Shown here piece after piece: positions 57,104-64,000 of a stretch of 64,000 bases of DNA. Source of the DNA: Candidatus Melainabacteria bacterium. GTDB taxonomy: Bacteria; Cyanobacteriota; Vampirovibrionia; Gastranaerophilales; Gastranaerophilaceae. A program made the position numbers and the translations under genes. The stretch lies in NCBI GenBank assembly GCA_003258735.1, contig QHME01000005.1:730-64729 (forward strand). Direction: 5' to 3'. The notes under the pieces are model-generated. The model worked only from the letters and a program-made list of their open reading frames with translations. It was not told where the DNA came from and ran no database searches. How positions within the stretch are numbered: the first letter of the stretch is position 1; each line of letters starts with the position of its first letter.

Positions 57104-57871
57104 CTATTTCCACGGATAGCTTTTATCTATTTTCCAACCTGCACGACGTATTTTTTCGGCACAGTATTCACCTCGTCCTGTTTTAGAGCAGTTTTGATTA
57201 ATCTCATCATTTGATTTTTCAAAACCATAAGGTCTGATACCTCCACCATTTTCAGTTACACGAGTTAAATAGAAAACATCTCGTCCTAATCTGTTTGGTT
57301 TTTCTCCAGCATTAATATCAACTATTATTTCAAAAACATTTTTCTTCTTCTCACCTTTTCCGCCATCATCATCTGCCCAAGTCGAAAACAATGAAACTAC
57401 AGCTACACCATCAAGTGTGATAAATGAAGTTCTTAAACGTGGTTCAACGATATACCAGCCATTTGGAGTCCCATTTGCATTTGTCCATGGGGTATATTTA
57501 CTATAACCACAAGCTTTATAAGTAGAGCAAAAATTTGAAATTTTGATATATGGAGCCCAATATGTATTAAAATATTCGGTCGAAGTGATTTGTAACTGGT
57601 CAGCTCCCGGTTCTCCAACATCATCAAAAGATAACCTGTATGCCTGATTCAAGACAGAAATTGTCTTTTTCAATTTGTTTACAGTAGCCTCTTGCGAATA
57701 ATGCTGAATCAAACCAGGAATAGTCATCGCTGCCACAACGCCTATTATACCCAAGGTGATTAAAACTTCTGCCAAAGTGAAACCAAATCTTTCCATTGAC
57801 GGTAGCAATTTCAGATGCGTAGCACCTTTCGCTAGAGTAAAACCTAATTTCATTTTGGAATTTTTGACCAT
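57104..57871 (-). CDS. Type IV pilin-like prepilin with a duplicated GFTLA leader motif
   Basis: A 255-residue prepilin. The start (ATG 57871, GAGG upstream) gives a long leader in which GFTLAKGATHL (about 10-20) precedes the true signal FGFTLAEVLITLGIIG (about 29-44), so the cleavage motif occurs twice. The mature part has IIVDINAGEKPN, GRDVFYL, RPYG and a paired Cys near the C-terminus, the shared prepilin layout. It is head-to-head with an XRE gene at 57939. The internal ATG at 57796 (MERFGFTLAEV) has no ribosome binding site. The leader duplication may be a secretion feature or a relic of fusion. Confidence 0.83.
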   Translation of the reverse strand: MVKNSKMKLGFTLAKGATHLKLLPSMERFGFTLAEVLITLGIIGVVAAMTIPGLIQHYSQEATVNKLKKTISVLNQAYRLSFDDVGEPGADQLQITSTEYFNTYWAPYIKISNFCSTYKACGYSKYTPWTNANGTPNGWYIVEPRLRTSFITLDGVAVVSLFSTWADDDGGKGEKKKNVFEIIVDINAGEKPNRLGRDVFYLTRVTENGGGIRPYGFEKSNDEINQNCSKTGRGEYCAEKIRRAGWKIDKSYPWK

Positions 57872-57882
57872 ATTATACCTCG

Positions 57883-57905
57883 TTAGCTATATCTTATTAG
57901 TTATA
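57883..57905. promoter_or_regulatory. Direct repeats TTAG(C/T)TATA x2 in divergent prepilin/XRE region
   Basis: TTAGCTATA (57883-57891) and TTAGTTATA (57897-57905) lie 14 bp apart in the 67-bp region between the divergent starts. They are candidate operator half-sites for the neighbouring HTH protein. Confidence 0.35.
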
Positions 57906-57938
57906 GTCAATATAATATATTACCCTAAAATTGTCAAC

Positions 57939-58223
57939 ATGGGCGAACAAAAAGAACTAAAAAAAACAAAAAAACAACTGCTGTTAAAGACTATCGGTGA
58001 AATTGTTAAAGAAAAAAGACTTAGGCTTAAAAAAGGGATTCTGCTATTGAGCTATGAATACGACATACCAAATACCTCACTTGCTCAACTGGAAAAAGGA
58101 AAACGCGATGTGCAAATCTCTACACTTTGGAAACTATCAGAAGCTCTTGGAATGACTTTTCCAGAATTCATTTCAGAGGTAACAAATCGTTTGCCTAAAA
58201 ATTTTAAATTGATTGACGATTAG
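57939..58223 (+). CDS. XRE-family HTH regulator
   Basis: A 94-residue HTH protein. TIGEIVKEKRLRLKKGILLLSYEYDIPNTSLAQLEKGKRDVQISTLWKLSEALGMTFPEF is a Cro/CI-type domain (about 18-76) with a short basic N-terminal extension. The ATG at 57939 gives this compact form; a longer upstream frame would run through the prepilin promoter. No ribosome binding site is seen before it. It is divergent from the prepilin at 57104-57871, the third prepilin/regulator pair in the window. Confidence 0.78.
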   Translation: MGEQKELKKTKKQLLLKTIGEIVKEKRLRLKKGILLLSYEYDIPNTSLAQLEKGKRDVQISTLWKLSEALGMTFPEFISEVTNRLPKNFKLIDD

Positions 58224-58353
58224 GAAACATAACATTAAAAAGCATACACTCCTGACATCTTGCCCTCAAATATTTCCTTACCTTATTCCCTTTTTACCCT
58301 TTTTAAGTTATAATTATCTCAAAAGGTTTTAATATATTTGAAAGGTTATTTAT

Positions 58354-60261
58354 ATGCAAAAAAATCAAGCAATGGGTATGTATGTGATATTAGCTATTGT
58401 TGTTTTGGTATTCATCTCAACAATATTTATGACCGGTCCTTCAACAAGAACCTCTGAAATCTCATATACAAATTTTCTACAAAAACTCGATAACAAAGAA
58501 TTCTCAAAAATTGAAAAATACGATGATATGCTTATTGCAGTACCAAAAGAACAACCTGCACAAGAAACAAAAGATACATCAAAAGAAACAAAAAACACTG
58601 TATCTCCATTTTTGAGTACAGATAACAATAACGCACAAGCACCAATTGTACAATTCAAAGTACAAATTCCATCAAATGATGAAGAACTAATGACAAAATT
58701 GAATTCATCCAATGCTGATATAACAGTAAAGAAAGCGCCTGAAACAAACCAACTTGCAGGTAATATCGGAACTTTTATAATTGTATTATTTGCAATAGTT
58801 TCACTTGGCTTGATGATAAAAGCAATACAAGCAGGCGGCTCTCAAGCAATGTCTTTTGGGAAAAGCAAAGCTAAAATGCTTTTGGATTCAAAAGTAAAAA
58901 CAACATTTAATGATGTTGCAGGTATTGATGAAGAGAAAAAAGAACTAGAAGAAATCGTTGACTTTCTAAAAAACGGTGAAAAATATATGAAATTAGGTGC
59001 AAAAATCCCTAAAGGTGTTCTTCTCGTAGGCCCTCCAGGAACAGGTAAAACATTGATGGCAAAAGCTGTTGCTGGGGAAGCTAGCGTACCGTTTTTCTCA
59101 ATTTCAGGTTCTGACTTTGTTGAAATGTTTGTCGGAGTAGGTGCTAGTCGTGTTAGAGATTTATTTGAACAAGCTAAAAAGCACCAACCTTGTATCATCT
59201 TTATTGATGAAATTGATGCAGTAGGTCGCCAAAGAGGGGCAGGTCTTGGCGGAGGTCATGATGAAAGAGAACAAACTCTAAACCAATTGCTTGTTGAAAT
59301 GGATGGTTTTGATGTAAATACAAATATCATTGTAATTGCAGCAACAAACAGACCAGACATCTTGGATAACGCGCTATTAAGACCCGGAAGATTTGACAGA
59401 CAAATCTATATCAACGCACCTGATGTCAAAGGTAGAGAGCAAATTTTGGAAGTTCACGCTAAAAATAAAAAACTTGATAAAGATGTAGACTTAAAAGTTC
59501 TTGCAAAAAGAACTCCAGGATTTACAGGTGCAGATTTGCAAAACTTATTGAATGAATCAGCATTGCTTGCAGCAAGAAAAGGTGAACAAAAAATCACAAT
59601 GAACGATATTGATTGTTCAATTGATAGAGTAATCGCAGGTGTTGAAAAACGTAGTAAAGTCTTGACTGATGCTGATAAAGAACTAACTTCTTACCACGAA
59701 GTAGGTCATGCATTAATCGACAAATTGTTACCTGATGCGAATGAACTTCACAAGGTTTCAATTATCCCTAGAGGTATGGCACTGGGTGTAACTTGGACAA
59801 GACCTAAAGATGAAAGTGTTCACGTAAGCAAAGCAAAATTATTGGCAAAAATCGCTGTATCTCTTGGCGGACGTGCTGCAGAAGAAATAGTTTACGGTAA
59901 AGATAATGTAAGCACAGGAGCATCTCAAGACTTAATCAACGTAACAGATATCGCAAGGAAAATGGTTACTGCTTGGGGAATGTCTGAAAAATTAGGTCCT
60001 ATGGCATACGGCAAGAACCAAGAAAACGTATTTATGGGCAGAGATTTTGGTCACCAAAGAGACTACTCTGAACAAGTTGCTTTTGAGATTGATGAAGAAA
60101 TCAAAAGTATTGTAGAAGAAAGATACGCTCTAGCTAAACAACTGCTAACCGAAAACCGAGATATGCTTGAAAGAATTTCAAAAGAATTGTTAGACAAAGA
60201 AACAATTGATGATAAAGAATTTGAACAAATTATGGAAACAGTAAAAAGTGAACGAGCTTAA
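58354..60261 (+). CDS. ftsH: ATP-dependent zinc metalloprotease FtsH
   Basis: A membrane-anchored AAA+ protease of 635 residues that degrades misfolded membrane proteins and regulators. Two membrane helices (about 9-27 and 138-158) flank a periplasmic domain of about 110 residues. AAA+ domain: Walker A GPPGTGKT (226-233), Walker B IIFIDEIDA, and the SRH segment ATNRPDILDNALLRPGRFDRQI. Protease domain: zinc motif HEVGH (about 449-453), with GASQDLINVTDIARKMV downstream. A GAAAGG site and an upstream TATAAT (58311-58316) fit its own promoter. The 3' end overlaps the CFeSP subunit gene by 14 bp. Confidence 0.97.
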   Translation: MQKNQAMGMYVILAIVVLVFISTIFMTGPSTRTSEISYTNFLQKLDNKEFSKIEKYDDMLIAVPKEQPAQETKDTSKETKNTVSPFLSTDNNNAQAPIVQFKVQIPSNDEELMTKLNSSNADITVKKAPETNQLAGNIGTFIIVLFAIVSLGLMIKAIQAGGSQAMSFGKSKAKMLLDSKVKTTFNDVAGIDEEKKELEEIVDFLKNGEKYMKLGAKIPKGVLLVGPPGTGKTLMAKAVAGEASVPFFSISGSDFVEMFVGVGASRVRDLFEQAKKHQPCIIFIDEIDAVGRQRGAGLGGGHDEREQTLNQLLVEMDGFDVNTNIIVIAATNRPDILDNALLRPGRFDRQIYINAPDVKGREQILEVHAKNKKLDKDVDLKVLAKRTPGFTGADLQNLLNESALLAARKGEQKITMNDIDCSIDRVIAGVEKRSKVLTDADKELTSYHEVGHALIDKLLPDANELHKVSIIPRGMALGVTWTRPKDESVHVSKAKLLAKIAVSLGGRAAEEIVYGKDNVSTGASQDLINVTDIARKMVTAWGMSEKLGPMAYGKNQENVFMGRDFGHQRDYSEQVAFEIDEEIKSIVEERYALAKQLLTENRDMLERISKELLDKETIDDKEFEQIMETVKSERA

Positions 60262-61042
60262 TATAAACAAAAATTCAAGACTTTTTGCTTTACAAATAAA
60301 CATATTCAATCCGAAGGAAAATTTTGAAATAGCCCAAAAAGATTTCAAATCCGAAAGTCCTTCGGATTTGATTAGTTATGCAAATTCTTCAAACTGTGAT
60401 ATTTTAGCTTTAAAATTTAACATACAAACTATTGAAGAAATTTCATCAGCTGTTGAGCTGTTAAAAAGTTTCTTGCAACAAATAAAGAAACCACTAATGA
60501 TTTGTGGAACATCTGATGATGAAATAGACAAACTTCTACTACCTGAGTTGACTAAAAATTTGGATAGAAAAAACTGCATAATCGGCAATATCAACGACAA
60601 AACTTATAAACACATAATCCCCAATATCGTACAGGGTGGACATTATGCAGTATTGAAAAGTCCAATTGATATAAATTTAGCAAAAGAACTAAACATTTTA
60701 TCTGCCGATATGGGTTTGTCGCTTGATAAAATAATTATGAACACAGATATTGGCGGACTGGGTTATGGATATGAATATGGATTTAGCATAATGGAAAAAG
60801 TTCGACTTGAAGGCGAAAAAGGAGATAAATATTTAGATTTGCCTCTATTTTCTGATGCTTCGACAGAATCATTACGTACTAAAGAGGCTAAATCTGATGA
60901 TTATCCACCGAGTTGGGGCGAACTTGACTCAAGAGCCAAAATGATTGAAGTGAGCGCCTGTACAGGCGCAATAGCTGCCGGTGCAAATATAATAGTGGTA
61001 AACATTCCATCCAACATTCAAATACTCAAGGAGCTTATCTAA
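60248..61042 (+). CDS. acsD: Corrinoid iron-sulfur protein small (delta) subunit, AcsD/CdhD-like
   Basis: A 264-residue TIM-barrel protein. LMICGTSDDEIDKLLLPEL, GHYAVLKSPIDINLAKELN, DIGGLGYGYEYGFSIMEKVRLEG and the terminal SARAKMIEVSACTGAIAAGANI-like stretch match the delta subunit of the acetyl-CoA decarbonylase/synthase corrinoid protein, which carries methyl groups in the Wood-Ljungdahl pathway. It is shorter than typical AcsD (about 310). It starts with GTG inside ftsH and is followed 1 bp later by the gamma subunit. CO dehydrogenase, acetyl-CoA synthase and methyltransferase genes are absent from the window. Confidence 0.82.
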   Translation: MNELNINKNSRLFALQINIFNPKENFEIAQKDFKSESPSDLISYANSSNCDILALKFNIQTIEEISSAVELLKSFLQQIKKPLMICGTSDDEIDKLLLPELTKNLDRKNCIIGNINDKTYKHIIPNIVQGGHYAVLKSPIDINLAKELNILSADMGLSLDKIIMNTDIGGLGYGYEYGFSIMEKVRLEGEKGDKYLDLPLFSDASTESLRTKEAKSDDYPPSWGELDSRAKMIEVSACTGAIAAGANIIVVNIPSNIQILKELI

Positions 61043-61043
61043 A

Positions 61044-62177
61044 ATGGAAATGACAGGTCTTCAAATTTTTAAATTTTTGCCTGCAGCAAAAAAAGAAGAA
61101 CACTCAAACTGCAAAGAGTGTGGCTGTCCAACCTGCATGGCTTTTGCGCTAAAACTTGCGAAGAAAAATATCGATATTGAAAAATGTCCTTACATAAAAG
61201 ACGAGCTGAAAGAAAAATATGCTCATAGCGTAAAACATGCACAAGAAACTGTTGAATTTTGCGGACTTAAAATCGGTGGAGAAAATGTCTTATACCGACA
61301 CGAAAAAACATTTATAAATCGTACAATATTTGCCGTTTTGGTAGATTGTGCAAATAGAGATTATTTAGAAAAAATTAACCGCATTAACGCTTTTGAAATA
61401 AAGGGCGTCAATGAAAACTTCAAAGTCGATTTGATAATCCTAAAAAACTTCAACGGTGAAAACATCCACTCAACAGTTCCTACTATCACACAAGAAGAAT
61501 TTGAAGATCTACCAATCACAAATATTATAGATTCAGAGTTTCAAAATACAAAAAATTTATTAATCACAACAAGACAAAAAGCAATTTTAGAAAAAGATGA
61601 AAAATTTTCATCTCCTATGTGCGTTTGGATTACTAAAAATGACGACTTGATAAATATTTGTGCAAGAGCAAGTTATTATATTTGCAAATATGCAAATATG
61701 ATTGTGTTTGAAGATTTTGATGAAAGTCTATTTTCAACCATTGTGCGTCTGCGCCAAAATATCTATACAGATCCGCAAAAACCATTGCAAGTTGAATCAG
61801 ACCTTTACAAATTCAATAATCCAAATGAAAATTCAATCATATTTTTAACAACAAATTTTGCATTAACATTTTTTGCTGTCGCTAATGAATTGGAAAACCT
61901 TAATATTCCATCCTACCTGATTGTTATCCCAGCGGATGGTATGAGTGTGCTCACAGCATGGTCTGCCGAAAAATTTACAGCAAATATTGTCTCAAAAACC
62001 CTTGAAAAACTTAATATTCGCGAACAAATAAAAACTCGTCGAATAATTATTCCAGGACTGCTTGCACATACTAAAGACGAACTGCAAGAAATCATACCAG
62101 ACTTTGATTTTGTAGTAGGCACAATTGAAGCCTCTGCAATTAGAGAATTTGTAAAAAATTTGGAGCAAACTGTATGA
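61044..62177 (+). CDS. acsC: Corrinoid iron-sulfur protein large (gamma) subunit, AcsC/CdhE-like
   Basis: A 377-residue partner of the preceding protein. The N-terminal 4Fe-4S domain has CKECGCPTCMAFALKLA-x-C (cysteines about 19, 22, 24, 27 and 44). A TIM-barrel region follows, shorter than usual. The C-terminal cobalamin-binding domain includes LTTNFALTFFAVANELE, PADGMSVLTAWSAEKFTANIV and IIPGLLAHTKDELQE, as in CdhE/AcsC. The family norm is about 440-450 residues, so this is a compact form. The stop overlaps a small XRE gene by 4 bp. Methyl transfer to or from its cobalamin is the expected chemistry; the acceptor is unknown. Confidence 0.84.
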   Translation: MEMTGLQIFKFLPAAKKEEHSNCKECGCPTCMAFALKLAKKNIDIEKCPYIKDELKEKYAHSVKHAQETVEFCGLKIGGENVLYRHEKTFINRTIFAVLVDCANRDYLEKINRINAFEIKGVNENFKVDLIILKNFNGENIHSTVPTITQEEFEDLPITNIIDSEFQNTKNLLITTRQKAILEKDEKFSSPMCVWITKNDDLINICARASYYICKYANMIVFEDFDESLFSTIVRLRQNIYTDPQKPLQVESDLYKFNNPNENSIIFLTTNFALTFFAVANELENLNIPSYLIVIPADGMSVLTAWSAEKFTANIVSKTLEKLNIREQIKTRRIIIPGLLAHTKDELQEIIPDFDFVVGTIEASAIREFVKNLEQTV

Positions 62178-62374
62178 TTAAAATTAAGCTAAGAGAGCTA
62201 TTATGGGAAAAGGATAAGACAGGAGTTGAACTCCATAATGCGACAGGAATAAGTCAAGCAAAAATCTCCGAAATCATTCGTGGCAAGCGAACAAACATAA
62301 CACTTGACACAGTTGAGAGGATTTGTCTTTTTCTTGATTGCAAAATTAGCAAACTAATTGAAATATCAAAATAA
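62174..62374 (+). CDS. XRE-family HTH regulator coupled to the CFeSP genes
   Basis: A 66-residue Cro/CI-type HTH protein (LHNATGISQAKISEIIRGKRTNITLDTVERICLFLDCKI). It overlaps the acsC-like stop codon by 4 bp (ATGA), so it is translated with the corrinoid protein genes. Its C-terminal pattern resembles that of the HTH protein at 51307. It may autoregulate this operon. Confidence 0.78.
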   Translation: MIKIKLRELLWEKDKTGVELHNATGISQAKISEIIRGKRTNITLDTVERICLFLDCKISKLIEISK

Positions 62375-62375
62375 T

Positions 62376-63923
62376 TTACAGTAGCTCATGAATAATAACA
62401 ACGACAGTTTCCCCAGCATTCAAATTCAAAATAAGTTTACCATTTTTCACATCAGGCATTGTTGAAATCTTTATAGGTAAAAGATTTTGTTTTTTCGGAT
62501 TGAATTTTGGAACTTTTACCACAACTTTTTGAGGATTTTCAAAATCTAAATTTCCAATTGTAATGACTTTTTTTACACTATTTTCAAACATATAAGAAAA
62601 TACTTTTTGATTATTTGTTTTTAATGGAGTGTAAGAACCTGAATTTAGGACAGGCAAAACACTGAGTTTTACGTTATTTCCGAGCATAAAATCATTTTTT
62701 AAATTTTGATTATTCCCATTAGGCTGTCTTGATAAATTAAAAATATCTATTTTCCCACGATGGGTAAAGTACATATCATCATCAGTTTGAGAAGTTTCGG
62801 CAAGTTTATTGCCGTTTTTGTATAAATAATCATCCCCTGTTTGAAAACCATCAACAAAATACGAATTAATTGGCAAAGTTGCATTGAGCCAAATCATCAT
62901 ATCACTAAGAGCAGGTCCTTTTAACAAAATAGGACTAACTTCATCATGAGTTGTAAAACTGCCAATCACACTTTTGTTATCTTTAAATTTCTTTGTTTCA
63001 GCCAAAGTTGAAGAAATTTGCCGATTTAATTCTTTTGAATTTTTCCAATCTTTTATATTAAAAAATGAACCGTAATAACCATCAAAACCGGCTTCTAGCA
63101 ACTTGTTATACGGAGTAAAAACAGCCTGTGGAGAAATAGCCTCATGCCAAGACTCTGAAGACTCAGCAAGCCACAAAAATTCTGGATCTTTTTCTCGCGA
63201 ATATTTAATCAATTTATCCCAAAATATTGCAGTCTTTGAATGCGCAACATCAGCCCTTATACCATCAACTCCGAGAGCCATCATATAATCTACAAAATCT
63301 TTATATAATCCAAAAACGTTAGAATCAATTTTTTCTTCAGTTCCTACAGACAACAACCTCACGTCAGTCCAATCAGCAGGAACAACAGGTTCTCCATTTT
63401 GGTTTGCAACAAATAAATCCGGTCGTTGCAAATACAAATCATAAGATGCACAAGCAGGAACATCAACAATTACACGAATATTTCTTTTGTGAGCTTCTTC
63501 AACAAACTTTTTAGCCTGTTCTTCAAGTGATAATTTTGACGTTTTATCTTTTAAATCATTGTTTAAGGAATCAAAACCTGCAGCAGAATACAAACTACCT
63601 GCTGTTCCTAGAGCTTTTAATTTACCGACAGGTGTAATAGGCAAAACATGCAAAGTATTTATACCAAGATTTTTTAATTCATCAAGTCGGTCAATCGCAT
63701 TCAAAAAAGTTCCACGTTCTTCACCTAGACTCTCTTGGATAAATCCGTCACCGTTCAAGTCCTTAGAGTTCATTGAACGGATATTGACTTCCATTATCAC
63801 TGCTTCATTGTTCAAAAATTTTGTTCTGAGGTCATTATGCCAACCATCTTCTATCGAAAAAGCATTTAAGCATACTGAACAAACTGCTACTGTCGCTAAT
63901 ACAAATTTTCCAAACAATTTCAT
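62376..63923 (-). CDS. Secreted GH13 alpha-amylase-family protein
   Basis: A 515-residue exported glycoside hydrolase-like protein. Signal peptide about 1-23 (KLFGKFVLATVAVCSVCLNAFS). A (beta/alpha)8 barrel shows NLGINTLHVLPITPVG, region II GVDGIRADVAHSK (nucleophile Asp), region III FLWLAESSE (acid/base Glu) and region IV SFTTHDEV, where GH13 enzymes have a conserved His-Asp pair. A C-terminal beta domain follows. It could hydrolyse or transfer alpha-glucans; the substrate is uncertain. The ATG at 63923 is preferred: GGAG lies upstream, and an upstream TTG would overlap that site. Confidence 0.87.
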   Translation of the reverse strand: MKLFGKFVLATVAVCSVCLNAFSIEDGWHNDLRTKFLNNEAVIMEVNIRSMNSKDLNGDGFIQESLGEERGTFLNAIDRLDELKNLGINTLHVLPITPVGKLKALGTAGSLYSAAGFDSLNNDLKDKTSKLSLEEQAKKFVEEAHKRNIRVIVDVPACASYDLYLQRPDLFVANQNGEPVVPADWTDVRLLSVGTEEKIDSNVFGLYKDFVDYMMALGVDGIRADVAHSKTAIFWDKLIKYSREKDPEFLWLAESSESWHEAISPQAVFTPYNKLLEAGFDGYYGSFFNIKDWKNSKELNRQISSTLAETKKFKDNKSVIGSFTTHDEVSPILLKGPALSDMMIWLNATLPINSYFVDGFQTGDDYLYKNGNKLAETSQTDDDMYFTHRGKIDIFNLSRQPNGNNQNLKNDFMLGNNVKLSVLPVLNSGSYTPLKTNNQKVFSYMFENSVKKVITIGNLDFENPQKVVVKVPKFNPKKQNLLPIKISTMPDVKNGKLILNLNAGETVVVIIHELL

Positions 63924-64000
63924 ACTTTTGCTCTCCAAAATTCTACTATTCCATAGGAATTAACAATTCTTGGTCTATATTAATTCTATCCAAAGATTTC

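Overview
The window is AT-rich bacterial DNA. Several genes point to the non-photosynthetic sister lineage of Cyanobacteria (Melainabacteria/Vampirovibrionia, order Gastranaerophilales, usually gut anaerobes). These are a Ycf23/DUF561 protein and a DUF4330 protein, both otherwise mostly cyanobacterial or plastid; an SLH-domain envelope protein; many prepilins with a near-identical GFTLAEVLITLGIIG N-terminus; a gcvPA-type glycine dehydrogenase; and corrinoid iron-sulfur protein subunits. This placement is inferred from gene content. The 16S fragment is too short to classify by eye.

Layout. 1-670: 5' end of a 16S rRNA gene on the minus strand, with leader and promoter. 673-7,019: glutathione synthase, a metallo-beta-lactamase-fold hydrolase, ribD, a prepilin with a divergent AbrB-like gene, and two paralogous glycine-zipper membrane proteins. 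7,186-8,922: rpsB-tsf. 9,104-14,521: accessory proteins plus a PTPS/QueD enzyme. 14,726-15,107: three tRNA genes (Tyr, Thr, Thr). 15,215-20,476: DUF486, rpsT, a three-gene minor-pilin operon whose first protein fuses a pilin signal to YadA-like head repeats and an S74 chaperone, and an SLH protein. 20,649-31,262: cutA, tcdA, ung, a PAP2 phosphatase, yebC-GGDEF-tsaE-tsaB, and several motif-tagged orphans. 31,322-35,729: an envelope operon (heptose-type kinase, DUF4330, O-antigen ligase) and a gene with a pentanucleotide repeat tract at its promoter. 36,926-44,293: a minus-strand run of an AddAB-like helicase, a nuclease, gcvT, gcvH and gcvPA. 44,434-51,510: a RelA/SpoT-fold protein, a J-protein, a FeoA-FeoB fusion, and a prepilin with a divergent XRE gene. 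51,683-63,923: Ycf23, an HtrA-like protease, MlaE, ssb, DUF1537-pdxA, a third prepilin/regulator pair, ftsH, an orphan CFeSP subunit pair, and a GH13 enzyme.

Four themes run across the window. (1) All three stand-alone GFTLAEVLITLGIIG prepilin genes lie head-to-head with a small DNA-binding-protein gene, and each intergenic region carries repeats or palindromes. (2) At least seven otherwise unrelated proteins share an N-terminus of the form M-x-I followed by a short disordered stretch and an F-x-G box; their bodies include a zinc-protease-like HELQH protein, an ART-like protein and an HNH-like protein. (3) Some of these and neighbouring genes share a GGCAA...ATACTT-like promoter block. In three cases it lies 33-34 nt before an ATG with no clear ribosome binding site, which predicts leaderless mRNAs. 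(4) Genes of one-carbon metabolism (gcvT-gcvH-gcvPA and acsD/acsC-like) occur without their usual partners.
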